Below are positions 39,116 to 48,047 of a stretch of 64,000 nt of DNA, one piece after another. This stretch comes from Paramoeba atlantica. Its lineage: Eukaryota > Discosea. How positions within the stretch are numbered: the first letter of the stretch is position 1; each line of letters opens with the position of its first letter. Where the stretch lies: the NCBI GenBank assembly GCA_977017575.1, contig CDRNVI010000036.1, forward strand, positions 1 through 64,000. The letters run 5' to 3'. The position numbers were made by a program, and so were the translations under genes. The notes beneath the pieces are model-generated. The model searched no databases. It was given only the letters and a program-made list of their open reading frames with translations, and had not been told where the DNA came from.

Positions 39116-42100
39116 TTCCTGGATGCGGAAGCGCAATGCCTTGAGCACGTTCGGGTCTCGTGATTGATGCATTTGGGTAAGTGACGTTCCGGTGCACTCG
39201 TACCAGAGTTCTGTCAGACTTTTGAGATTCCAGCCGCGGCAGGAGTATAGTACTTCTGTGCTACCGGCACGAGCCATGTTAATCCATCGTCGAAAGTGTG
39301 CTGTGACTCGCTTCTGAAGCCGCAGAACCGAGCTGAAAGAGATGCAGGGGTGGATGGTAAACTGAAACCGAAGTCGGGAAATTATAGCGTGTCTGTAGAT
39401 CCACAGCTTAGCCGGGAGATTATGGGCGCTGGCACTCGTGTTTTCGAGCCATCCCTTCAGCTTTGAGTTTAATTTCTTGAAAAGTTCGTTTAGCTGCTGA
39501 GATCCAGGGGCGAGGGTCATACCAAGAAATGAGCTTCCGGCGTCACAAATATGTGGAATTTTTTCTCCGTATGTGGTTACTGCAGGTCTTCTCGTCATGT
39601 ACCCCGGGTGCTCTTCGCCTTTCCGCGTGCTCATACATTGGACTCGACTTTTTGTGACGTTGATTTTTAATCCGATTTTGGAGAGCACCGTGGTTAGTGC
39701 GTTCAGCGAAGTTTGCATGTCACGGTCACTTTCGGTCAGAATGGTTAAATCATCGGCATACGCTTTCAAGAAGTTGTTATCGCCGTTGGGAAGGCGCATG
39801 CCAAAGGTTGGACACGAGAACCGAACGTATCGTAATACGATTTCCATGACTACTAAGAATATAGTGGGGGAGAGTGTATCGCCTTGTAAGACTCCCTTCT
39901 TTACATGTATGGGACGCGTTAGACCTTCGTAACATTTAACTCGTATGTGTGCATCAGTGAGGCTGTCTTTGATGTAGTCGACAACGTTGCAGGGTATGCC
40001 TGCCCAACCTAGGGAAGCTAGTATAATGTTATGCGGGATCGAACCAAAGGCGTTAGTGAGGACCAATTGGGCAAGACAGTACTGTCGTTTATGTCGCTGG
40101 TAGTGCTGGAGGAGGGTGCATAGAGTTTGGGTGTGCTCCAATGTCCCATTGATTTCGGGAAGAAACCCTTTCTGTATTTCTGGGTCAATCACATTGTGTC
40201 CAATAAGATGTTGGGTCAGGCGATGCGATATGATTGTGTGGAACGCTTTACCAAGGGCGCTCGTCAGTGAAATGGGGCGCCAATTTTTGGGGTTTTCCGG
40301 TGCTCCGCTCTTATGTATCAGCCTAGTGATTGCAGTTTTCCATGATGGAGGGCAGGTCGAGAAAGTCATCAGATTATTGAATACCTTAGCAAATTGATCA
40401 TGCATGGATGGACATTTCTTAAGAATCAGATTGGTGATCGTGTCTGCACCGGGTGAGCTGGAGTTCCGTTTCATATTGATGGCTGCCGTGACATCGTCTC
40501 GCGTGATTGGGTCCCAATGCATGGGTTGGGCGGCTCCTGGTCCGAGTACATCTGGAGGAGGCAGTTGGAAGAGTTCTTCACTGGGTTTAAAGCTTGACTC
40601 GAAGTATGTCTCTATGGTGTTCCGGTCGCAGGTCGGGTAAGTTGTATTCTGTACTTCATTAGCGTCAGGTTTGTCGATCGTTTCTGAAGCTGCTGTCCAC
40701 GGATTTCTGGAAAATCGCTCGGAGGCCCAGCGCTGATCGATTTCTTCTCTTTGTTTCGTCGCTTCTTCCTCACGTATCCTGACTAGCTTTCGACATTCTT
40801 TGATTTGTGCTCGTAATTCGTCTCGTTCCGTCCTACTTCTCGTATAGCGTAGCGAAGTTTTCAAGGTTGTGAGATGGTGTTTCAGTTCTTGTGCGACTCT
40901 CTCCGTGGCGAGTGGTCGATACCTTCGTCGGGCGTGTCCGGTGCTAGCTCTGATGAGGAAGCCCCTTGTCGGATTCGCTTCCGTCGCTATTTCGTAAGCA
41001 GATACGGCTAGGGCGGCGCTAAGAAGTTCCGCGTTACGTATAGCTGTCTTCCTGTCCGTTGTATCGCTTAGAAGTTCGTTGCAACGTGCACTTGCTCTCG
41101 CTTCAACCTGTCGCCATTGCTCTTCGCTGAGTCGTATGGTAACCTTCCCGCCAAGTATTGCATTGTGCTTTTGCAGGAGTTCTACTGCTTTTTGACTTTG
41201 AGAGGCGTCAGATTGCACTGTCGGCGTGGATGGTTCAACTTGGGAATGTATGTTATTGGGTACTGTTGTTGGGGATTCACAACCGGTTTCGTTCCCTGGT
41301 GCATAGGGTGGCCCAAATACTTTGCAACATAGGTGTGCGCACTCAAGTTTGTTTCGACACGTGTGGCGGCATGGCTGTACAGTGCGCAGTGTCGGTGCAC
41401 TACGGTTCTGTTGAATGCGACTCGGTGATGCTTCTCTGCGTGAAATACGTTCGTAACTGACTTCTTCCGCTTCCTCCAGTCTTCGATGTACTGTAATGCG
41501 TAGATGTCTGAGATGTGGTATATCCATTCCGTTAAGCGCCTTCATGACTGCACGGCCTAGTGCTCCCGCTGTTGCATACTTCTCGTTGAGTTTAAGTGTA
41601 TTATCTTGGAGAAGGGATGTCCAACTGGCATGCCGACTGATGTGTTGACTATTTTGCTCTTCGATATGTATGTAGTCGCATCCGCGGTGGTCCATGAGTT
41701 CTTCAGTTGTGGAAGGCTCGACAACCAAGTCATGAGAATTGCTTTTACCAGATAACATTTTCGAGAGTGCCGCTTGTGCTGCTTGGAGAGAAGTTATTCT
41801 AGCCCGGACGAGAGGAGATTCGCTGGCACTTCGAATATCTGGAAAGTATGTCCAGATCAGGTTTGCTACTGTTCGCACTTTCACGGGGCGGGCTCTGCTC
41901 TGGACAAAGTGAAGGTATTGCTTTTGCCGTGGTTCATGTTTTGTGTCAGGTGGTGCGGATTCGTCCCGGTTCTGTGTCGCGCTGCTTTGAAATACCCAGC
42001 CAGGGACTTCATCGTTTTCTCCTTCCTGTTCCCTGGGACAAGGCATGATTAATTCTTGCTTTTCCGTCAGCTTTTCCACCTCGTACATCTCATTGTGGTT

Positions 42101-43264
42101 AAGCGTGACTGTTGGGTTTGCTGGTAAATAGGGATTGCTTTCTTTCTCGACTGCAGTCGTGAATGGCTGGGATGATGTGCATAGTTTCGTGGGGCTTGTG
42201 GTTGCGGGTTCTGGTTTTCCGTCATTTTGTGGCATAGTGTCTATTTGTATATAGAAAAGCCTGATATACCAGAGAATTATTCGTTGTGCAAGTTTCATGA
42301 TGTCAAGAGCGGTCATGCTCAGTGGTTGCTTTTTCAACCGTGCGACGTTTGAACAAAATTTCTCGTGCATTATTCGTATCCGGGGCAGTAAAAGCAGAGG
42401 CGATGGGAAAATGTCATACGTTTTTCTGCAAGAAGAAGTAATGAACCTGATGGTACTACCTATGCACACATATACCATGTTCATACATTGGACAATGTGT
42501 AATGGGTTTGCTGCTTCAGAAAGCCAACCAGTTAATAGGGACAATAGGGTTTGAGTGTTCCTTGTGATGACTAGTAGTACGTGACCAAAGGGTCCATTGT
42601 TTGTTGGCACCACATTTATGACTTTCTTCTGGGAGTGTCGTATATGACGTTTGCAACAAGGGTGTTTGCAGGTGACTTTGTTCAGACAGATGTGCCTACA
42701 CGGTTTTGTCGTGATACTTTGTGTGCCAACATTTCGACGGAAAGGATTGAGGGCGTTGGGTGACGGGATTGCGCGGATGGGTGCTACTAGGAGGTGAACG
42801 GCGAGGCTAGATATCCATCTGAAGACGCTAGATATGATGATGCCAATATTCCGCATGTTGTAGAGAGTTCTGAATACTAGTATAATTGATCGGGCCATGG
42901 CAAGCGGGGAGACTTCAAAATTCCTTCGTTTCTTTGACATAACGGTATGTGATGTTACGGTGTCGCTATCCGTTATACTTTGCGCAGTTAAGTGACGCTT
43001 GCAGCACAAGTGTAAGCATTCACGTTTATTCAGACACTTGTGCTTACAGGGTTCCGCTGGGGACGATGCGGTGGTATTCGCCGAATTGCCAGTCACATGC
43101 TCGGTTTGCGTGACGTTTAGCAGATTGTCGGGAGTACTTCCGTTCTCGTTGGAAGAGGCGTCAGGAAGGGTGGGAGTTGCGCTTTGCTTGCGAACGCCGC
43201 GTGGTCCTCGTGTAAGGTCCTGCGGCGCATTCGAGTGGGATCGTTGCGCGCGGTGTCGCGCCAT
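39068..43264 (-). CDS. retrotransposon protein with three CxHxC-type zinc motifs and reverse transcriptase
   Basis: A 1398-residue frame from ATG 43264. Three similar motifs of the form PCKHKCLNKRECLHLCCKR occur at about 72-90, 188-206 and 630-648; they should bind zinc. A charged coiled-coil region precedes the RT domain (about 930-1240): NWRPISLTSALGKAFHTII, GVLQGDTLSPTIFLV and AYADDLTILTE near 1168. The motif A aspartate, normally LDLxNAFGSxPH, is Val here (GTC codon at 40061-40063, residue 1068), so polymerase activity is lost. The frame ends early at TAG 39068. The N-terminal region also has a hydrophobic stretch near 125-165. Low expression value; evolutionary relic. Confidence 0.85.
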   Translation of the reverse strand: MARHRAQRSHSNAPQDLTRGPRGVRKQSATPTLPDASSNENGSTPDNLLNVTQTEHVTGNSANTTASSPAEPCKHKCLNKRECLHLCCKRHLTAQSITDSDTVTSHTVMSKKRRNFEVSPLAMARSIILVFRTLYNMRNIGIIISSVFRWISSLAVHLLVAPIRAIPSPNALNPFRRNVGTQSITTKPCRHICLNKVTCKHPCCKRHIRHSQKKVINVVPTNNGPFGHVLLVITRNTQTLLSLLTGWLSEAANPLHIVQCMNMVYVCIGSTIRFITSSCRKTYDIFPSPLLLLPRIRIMHEKFCSNVARLKKQPLSMTALDIMKLAQRIILWYIRLFYIQIDTMPQNDGKPEPATTSPTKLCTSSQPFTTAVEKESNPYLPANPTVTLNHNEMYEVEKLTEKQELIMPCPREQEGENDEVPGWVFQSSATQNRDESAPPDTKHEPRQKQYLHFVQSRARPVKVRTVANLIWTYFPDIRSASESPLVRARITSLQAAQAALSKMLSGKSNSHDLVVEPSTTEELMDHRGCDYIHIEEQNSQHISRHASWTSLLQDNTLKLNEKYATAGALGRAVMKALNGMDIPHLRHLRITVHRRLEEAEEVSYERISRREASPSRIQQNRSAPTLRTVQPCRHTCRNKLECAHLCCKVFGPPYAPGNETGCESPTTVPNNIHSQVEPSTPTVQSDASQSQKAVELLQKHNAILGGKVTIRLSEEQWRQVEARASARCNELLSDTTDRKTAIRNAELLSAALAVSAYEIATEANPTRGFLIRASTGHARRRYRPLATERVAQELKHHLTTLKTSLRYTRSRTERDELRAQIKECRKLVRIREEEATKQREEIDQRWASERFSRNPWTAASETIDKPDANEVQNTTYPTCDRNTIETYFESSFKPSEELFQLPPPDVLGPGAAQPMHWDPITRDDVTAAINMKRNSSSPGADTITNLILKKCPSMHDQFAKVFNNLMTFSTCPPSWKTAITRLIHKSGAPENPKNWRPISLTSALGKAFHTIISHRLTQHLIGHNVIDPEIQKGFLPEINGTLEHTQTLCTLLQHYQRHKRQYCLAQLVLTNAFGSIPHNIILASLGWAGIPCNVVDYIKDSLTDAHIRVKCYEGLTRPIHVKKGVLQGDTLSPTIFLVVMEIVLRYVRFSCPTFGMRLPNGDNNFLKAYADDLTILTESDRDMQTSLNALTTVLSKIGLKINVTKSRVQCMSTRKGEEHPGYMTRRPAVTTYGEKIPHICDAGSSFLGMTLAPGSQQLNELFKKLNSKLKGWLENTSASAHNLPAKLWIYRHAIISRLRFQFTIHPCISFSSVLRLQKRVTAHFRRWINMARAGSTEVLYSCRGWNLKSLTELWYECTGTSLTQMHQSRDPNVLKALRFRIQEEQRKRAKGQIRILHR

Positions 43265-43291
43265 GTAGATTTAAACGATAAAGAAATAAAG

Positions 43292-43340
43292 CAACAAGGT
43301 ACAGAAACAACAAGGTACAGAAACTGTATCTTTATCGTTT
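43292..43340 (-). other. spliced-leader-like sequence at retrotransposon 5' end
   Basis: On the minus strand, AAACGATAAAGATACAGTTT continues with CTGTACCTTGTTG, and then the last 16 bases (TTTCTGTACCTTGTTG) are repeated once exactly. GATACAGTTTCTGTAC is the core shared by kinetoplastid spliced leaders. AAACGATAAAG at the start pairs with CTTTATCGTTT (43273-43283), bracketing the region. Confidence 0.7.
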
Positions 43341-43700
43341 GAAGAATACGGAGAGTGTCCGGCAGGTGTGCTAAATCAATTTCACCTGTAAAAGAGTTCT
43401 CCGGTGCAATAAAAACAACCAGTTCTTGCTGTAAGTTATCAAGGGGAAGCTCGCTCGTCAGCCCGTTTATCGTCAGGTCCAACTTTCGTACTGTACTGGG
43501 CAACCAGTCCCATTGGACTGATCCATGAAGCTCCATATTTTCCCAAAAGATTTCTGTAATGTCGCCACCGTCCTCGCAAGTGACTCCTTTCCAATCACAG
43601 ATGGGTACCGATGCATTCCATGTGGTATGTGGATTCTCAATGGATTCTACGAATCGAATCAGAAAAAATTCCGATGGCAAGTTGGCTCCTCGTACTAGTA
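43341..43700 (-). pseudogene. LRR gene, 5' half, interrupted by retrotransposon
   Basis: Minus-strand frame with the LRR N-cap (LPSEFFLIRFVESIENPHTT, CDWKGVTCED) followed by two to three repeats, ending LAHLPDTLRIL at the retroelement border (43341). No ATG precedes the cap in this frame. An ATG in another frame, reading MYVS like the start of the LRR gene at 59.3-60.2 kb, lies just upstream (43714), so a frameshift near the start is likely. Continuation lies at 37767-38166. Confidence 0.75.
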
Positions 43701-44189
43701 GGACACATACATGTATACGTATCCTCGAAAAAGAGGAAAGTTTCGAAAAAAAGTGGAAATTTTGACCTTCGCAGATTCCAGGAGTTTATACGTCATACAT
43801 GGCAATGGGTCAAAAAAACCAAAAATAATTAAATGTCAACAATAACCGATTGCCAGCAATAGGTGTTTTTATTAGTTTGCCAACAATAGATGATTGCCAA
43901 CAATAGACGTACCCCCCCTTTACTTATACTTTATTTCTTGATTTTTGAGTGACCTACCAAAACAAGACATTATACAATGAAAAAAATTAAAAATCCTACA
44001 ATATATTTCTTATCGTCATGCAAAATATGCGTGAGACATGGTTTGTTGAGGTTTAGTAAAAGAGCATACTACAGGCTTAGCCTGTAGTATCAGTGCGTAG
44101 CCTGGCTATAGCAATGCCGCAACCGCGATACACAGCAGTACAGTCGAACCATCACATGTAATGCGAGAAAATCAACGTTAGATGAGGAA
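43701..44189. other. intergenic region with short direct repeats
   Basis: TTGCCAACAATAG or a near copy occurs three times at 43845-43910, followed by a C-run and CTTTACTTATACTTTA. No gene seen. Confidence 0.45.
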
Positions 44190-45017
44190 CTAAAGTTCGA
44201 TGTTACTTTTACGTAATTCTCGAAAAGTTTCATTTGACGCGCTTGGAGTATGCGTTGAGGTGTTCGGTTTCGCCTCTAATTGAAAATTCCACTCGTCCCT
44301 GTGATTCATTGCATTTGAAGTTCTATTTGCACCTGAAATACGCATGTTGAAAGTAACGTGAAACTGTGCGAACAGTGCGGTAATAATTTCACTCTTAATC
44401 ACATGTTTATGCAACCAAAAACAAAGTTGCATGATTCCTACGTATGCACCCCACACTACGTAATACATTGAGCGGTACAAACGGAGACGAGAGAGCCACA
44501 CATGGGCACACACCATCACAAACAGGAAAATGCTGTACCTTAACAATAGAGCATCGCTCCTCCACACACGCTGCAGTCCCCGGAGTGCTTGCTGGGTATG
44601 TCGGGCGGTTGCATCATACACGCCGTAGCTGTGGTGCACGCCTCGAATGAGGTCGCCACCCTCTTCGAGCGTTCGAAGACTGGTCTCCGCACGCGCGACT
44701 TCTCTCTCGATCACTCGCTGAGCTTCGTGCGAGAATGCAGAGGGTGTCGTTCTGTCATCCACCGCATGGCTTTCGGATTTTTTCGATGAGAGCTTTAACA
44801 ATTCTTCTCTTTTGTATTTCGACAACAAGGCGTTTGACTTCCGATACAAGGGTCGTAAGAGGTGAAGAAAAACATCCCTTTGCATGCTATCATAGCTGTT
44901 TAATTCGTCCAAGAGCTCCAAATATTTTTTCTGACACACGATTAAGTCCCTAAAATTTGTTTCTTCAGGAGAGAATTCTTGCAGGCATGTAGCATATCTC
45001 TCCTTCAATGCATTCAT
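44190..45017 (-). CDS. SEC20: Sec20/BNIP1-like SNARE
   Basis: 275 residues from ATG 45017. A helical N-terminal region (1-100) precedes the SNARE-like helix EREVARAETSLRTLEEGGDL (about 103-122), with following heptads to about 155, and a membrane segment near 160-182 (YSIFLFVMVCAHVWLS), perhaps with a second hydrophobic stretch at 185-205. The ELxRSExSLxxLEES pattern is that of Sec20/BNIP1, the Qb-SNARE of Golgi-to-ER retrograde transport with Use1, Ufe1/syntaxin-18 and Sec22. The 60-residue Asn/Ser-rich tail beyond the membrane region is unusual, since Sec20 normally ends with a short lumenal retrieval motif. Confidence 0.72.
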   Translation of the reverse strand: MNALKERYATCLQEFSPEETNFRDLIVCQKKYLELLDELNSYDSMQRDVFLHLLRPLYRKSNALLSKYKREELLKLSSKKSESHAVDDRTTPSAFSHEAQRVIEREVARAETSLRTLEEGGDLIRGVHHSYGVYDATARHTQQALRGLQRVWRSDALLLRYSIFLFVMVCAHVWLSRLRLYRSMYYVVWGAYVGIMQLCFWLHKHVIKSEIITALFAQFHVTFNMRISGANRTSNAMNHRDEWNFQLEAKPNTSTHTPSASNETFRELRKSNIEL

Positions 45018-45223
45018 ATCTTTAGAACAAGAGTAGGGAATCACTTAAGATGCTCAGATTATTAACTTTGAACAGCTAACTCTTACTTTGAATACAGTTA
45101 CATGTACGAATAAGATGAGAACGTAGTCGCAATCCTACAGTTAGTGGAAACATCAGCGAAGAAGACATTCAACAGAACTTGTGCTCCGTTCAAAGTCGTA
45201 GTCTACTCAAACTTGCACTCTAA

Positions 45224-46291
45224 TCAAAATTGTGCTCTATTCCCCGAGAAATTTCTTGTGGCATTACTCTTCGCCTTCCATTCTTCAAACTCTTCAGGAG
45301 TAATGCTTGCTTTCCTTGTCGACAAAAGGCGGGTGAGAAGCTGAGGGTTTGCGCGCTGCATAGCGCGGTACATGCGCCTCATTTCCTTCCGAGAACGCCC
45401 GGGGAACATGTAATTAATTATCGAGAAATCCATTCCGAATTGCTGAATGCAGTCGATGTACCGTCGCTTCTCGTCCAGCGTCCAGGGCTCTGGTCTTGAT
45501 TTTGTTGTCATCGAAAACATCCACGCTGGTGGACGAGTCTCATTCTCGTCGTCTTCCCCCTCAACATCTTCAACGACCGGGTTTTCGGATATCGCGTCCT
45601 CTAGGCTAAATGTATTTTCATCCGGCACAGTTTCATTAGCCCACACCACAGCCTTTTTCGAACTCTCCAGGGCTACTGCCTCGGACTCACACACATGCGA
45701 GAGTGTTCGTTTCATCCAATCTGTACGTGCCGATCGACGTTGCTCTTTATGTTCCTGTAAAATACTGCGGACGCAGGTGAGATAAGAGGGTGAATTCTCT
45801 TTATCGATTCCGGAGTCAGGGGTGTTGGGCGGGAAGGTACGATCCGGGATACGCGAAAGCGTAACATTGGGTAACGTTCGGGCAGTTTTCCGTGCCATTT
45901 CCGAACCTGAGGATGTAGTCGTCATTTCGTTTAAAGGTCCCGAAACGCCTGTGGCACGAGGAGTCACAAGGTCCTCATCCCTTAAGGAGGTGACGTCTAG
46001 TAATTCTTCTTCTTCGACGCTCATTTTCCTGTTTTTCTGAGTCTTCTCTCTCTTCGCAATGTCTCGCTTTCGTGTTTTCGTGGGGTTTGATGATTTTTGA
46101 ATAGATGCTTCCTCCGGCGCAAGCTGAGCAGCTCCAAGCCTTACTTTTGCCATCGCAAGTAGAGAGAGATCCTCGGAAGTAGAGGGCGAAGCCTCGTCAT
46201 CTGAACTCACATGGGTCTCAGAACAGAGAACAGAATCAAGGGGAGTAGCATCCTCCAACCAATCTAAATCAGAAAGCTCTTCGTCCATCAT
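45224..46291 (-). CDS. BDP1: TFIIIB subunit Bdp1 (B'')
   Basis: 355 residues from ATG 46291. The N-terminal 220 residues are acidic, then low-complexity. A SANT domain at about 245-300 reads PEPWTLDEKRRYIDCIQQFG then DFSIINYMFPGRSRKEMRRM, the Bdp1 signature (Bdp1 proteins have TDFSMISQLFPGRTRRQVK). Helices after it match the Bdp1 linker. With TBP and Brf1 this protein forms TFIIIB, which positions RNA polymerase III at tRNA and small RNA genes. The same direction and short spacer to the next gene fit the array. Confidence 0.87.
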   Translation of the reverse strand: MMDEELSDLDWLEDATPLDSVLCSETHVSSDDEASPSTSEDLSLLAMAKVRLGAAQLAPEEASIQKSSNPTKTRKRDIAKREKTQKNRKMSVEEEELLDVTSLRDEDLVTPRATGVSGPLNEMTTTSSGSEMARKTARTLPNVTLSRIPDRTFPPNTPDSGIDKENSPSYLTCVRSILQEHKEQRRSARTDWMKRTLSHVCESEAVALESSKKAVVWANETVPDENTFSLEDAISENPVVEDVEGEDDENETRPPAWMFSMTTKSRPEPWTLDEKRRYIDCIQQFGMDFSIINYMFPGRSRKEMRRMYRAMQRANPQLLTRLLSTRKASITPEEFEEWKAKSNATRNFSGNRAQF

Positions 46292-46675
46292 GTTTATCAA
46301 AGAAATACAGTAATTTAGATTGATTTCGAACTACATACAGTATGCGATTTCTGTGTACACGTAACGAATATATTGAACCGATAGCAAATTTTACAGAAAA
46401 CTTGAACTTGAATGTGAAGATTTTAATTCGAATACCACCATGAAGCCGGATATAACCTCCAGATAAATGACTTGGGACACTAATCCTACCGATCTTCGAA
46501 CGAAGTGCAAAACGTTTGAAATCGACACCGTAACACGGGGAGAATAAACAGAGCTCGAAAGAACTTTTCTGCACCTTGAGAGCCACATAGTACGTACCAT
46601 ATGACGTGGTGAAATGTCGTGTAATATCGTTATTGTGGCGTACTTAAAGTTGTGTCCTTAAAAACGTCCGTATTT
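46292..46675. other. intergenic spacer, nothing recognised
   Basis: About 380 bases. A 69-105-codon frame seen here overlaps the spacer in a different frame and has no similarity. Confidence 0.4.
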
Positions 46676-47098
46676 CTACGCAACGACTTCCTCCTCCCCA
46701 CCCTCCGAAGCGGCTATCATCTCATCCTCATACGTATCACTGGAGCCTGCAACACTCTCACTGTCGCTTCCCTCATCCTGGGTCAGCAGTCGCATGGCGT
46801 AGAGCCCGGGAGTCGCGCACTGCTGCTGCAACCCCACACTGGAGGCCACCCAGGACCCCTTTGGGTTCATCAGTGCAAGTGTTCCATCAAAGTGTGAGGT
46901 AACACGTCGCTCCAGCATACGTGTATTATAACCCCGGGTGATACCAACAGTTCCTTCCCGTAGATTACAGTTCATGCATCCCTGACGCCGAAAGCTCTCG
47001 AGGGGGAGGATCAGACGACACTCACGACAAGCCCGGAGCTTTTGAGGGTCCACAGAGGGAAACACCAGTCGGTAGGTGTCCTGGGAAATGGGTTGCAT
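46676..47098 (-). CDS. SPT4: transcription elongation factor Spt4
   Basis: The start at ATG 47098 gives 140 residues; a longer frame upstream is ignored because the homology begins right after this Met. Four cysteines (24, 27, 41, 44; LRACRECRL and GCMNC) form the zinc finger, followed by FDGTLALMNPKGSWVASSVG and GLYAMRLL, which are diagnostic of Spt4. An acidic tail of about 30 residues is added. Spt4 with Spt5 forms DSIF, clamping RNA polymerase II (and I) during elongation. In a genome of polycistronic units such factors are prominent candidates for regulation. Confidence 0.9.
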   Translation of the reverse strand: MQPISQDTYRLVFPSVDPQKLRACRECRLILPLESFRRQGCMNCNLREGTVGITRGYNTRMLERRVTSHFDGTLALMNPKGSWVASSVGLQQQCATPGLYAMRLLTQDEGSDSESVAGSSDTYEDEMIAASEGGEEEVVA

Positions 47099-47375
47099 GT
47101 ATTTTGAAGAAAAAAAGGAAACGTGTGCTTTTTTACTCCCTACGAGGCTTGAAATACATTGAAATACACCAAACTTGAAATACAAATGTATTGATAAAAG
47201 GATTCATTGATCAAAAAATGGTAAAATGTTCCCAAACGAATAAAAATTTGAGGGAAAAACCGTACAACACCATGATCTCTACAATATAAGCGAAAAAACA
47301 CTACAAACCATGCTCTCTTCACTTTTCAAACCCCCGCATTTCCTCTCTTCCGCCACCCCACCCCCATCACACCCC

Positions 47376-48047
47376 CTAACCTCCCTCCACCCTGTGCCTC
47401 TTAAACTCCTCCGACACCACCGCCTCCGTCGCCCACCCCCCCTCCCCCCGCATCCCCTCCACCACCCTCCCGACCGCGTCCCCCGACCCCACCCACACCC
47501 GCACCACATCCACCCGCCGCCGCACCGACACCCCCACCCCGCACACCTCCCCGGGGCGCGCCCCGAGCCCGTGCCGCAGGAACCCCACCAGCGCGGCCTC
47601 CCACGCGCGGTCGGTGTGCCCCTTGGCCACGCGCCACACGTACTCCCCCCCGCGGCGGTTGCGCTCGTGCTCCCACGTCGGCGGGACGTGCTGGGCGAAC
47701 ACGAAGCGGTCGGTGCCGCAGGGGAGGCGGGAGGGGGGGAGCAGCCGGGGGTGGAGGGACCAGAACTGCTCGACGGTGTGGAGGTCGAGCAGGGGGTGGA
47801 GGTGGTGGAGGAAGTCGTGGGAGGAGGGGGGGGGAGAGGATGAGGAGATAGGGGAGGGGGTGTTGGGGGGTACGAGCGGGGGTCGGTGGTGGTGCCAGAG
47901 GGTACAGGGGAAGGGGAGGGGGTGTTGGAGGGGGAGAGGGGGGAGGGGGGAGAGGGAGGGAGGGGGGTGGGGGGAGGGGGGCTGGGGTGGTGGGGGTTGT
48001 GGTTGTGTTGGGTTTGTTGGGGAGGGGGGAGGGGGGGAGAGGGTCAT
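47376..48047 (-). CDS. EIF4E: cap-binding protein eIF4E with proline-rich N-terminus, extreme GC
   Basis: 223 residues from ATG 48047. The first 75 residues are a Pro/Ser-rich low-complexity arm, then the eIF4E fold: HTVEQFWSLHPRLL (W near the eIF4G-binding face), PTWEHERNRRGGEYVWRVAK with the cap-stacking Trp, EAALVGFLRHGLGARPGEVC and GVSVRRRVDVVRVWVG. The pattern WEDxxNKxGGxW is intact. Kinetoplastids have several eIF4E paralogues with N-terminal extensions. Base composition is strikingly GC-rich (visually far above neighbours), and other frames are open only for that reason. Confidence 0.87.
   Translation of the reverse strand: MTLSPPPPSPTNPTQPQPPPPQPPSPHPPPSLSPLPPLPLQHPLPFPCTLWHHHRPPLVPPNTPSPISSSSPPPSSHDFLHHLHPLLDLHTVEQFWSLHPRLLPPSRLPCGTDRFVFAQHVPPTWEHERNRRGGEYVWRVAKGHTDRAWEAALVGFLRHGLGARPGEVCGVGVSVRRRVDVVRVWVGSGDAVGRVVEGMRGEGGWATEAVVSEEFKRHRVEGG

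Larger units (their letters stand above)
38167..43340 (-). mobile_element. degenerate CRE/SLACS-like non-LTR retrotransposon inserted in an LRR gene
   Basis: The element lies on the minus strand with its 5' end near 43340 and 3' end near 38170. It encodes a long protein with zinc motifs and a reverse transcriptase (39068-43264), followed in shifted frames by a CCHC finger and a restriction-like endonuclease. This order (RT, then CPxC...H finger, then PD..E..K endonuclease) is that of the CRE/R2/NeSL group, whose kinetoplastid members SLACS, CZAR and CRE target spliced-leader genes. The 5' end carries spliced-leader-like sequence. LRR coding sequence flanks both sides. Target-site duplication could not be defined by eye. 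The copy is inactive (see coding parts). Confidence 0.85.

Noticed and set aside
44040-44165. tRNA-like words (GGCTATAGC, TCGAACC on one strand)
   Set aside because: No cloverleaf with acceptor, D and anticodon stems could be folded by eye.
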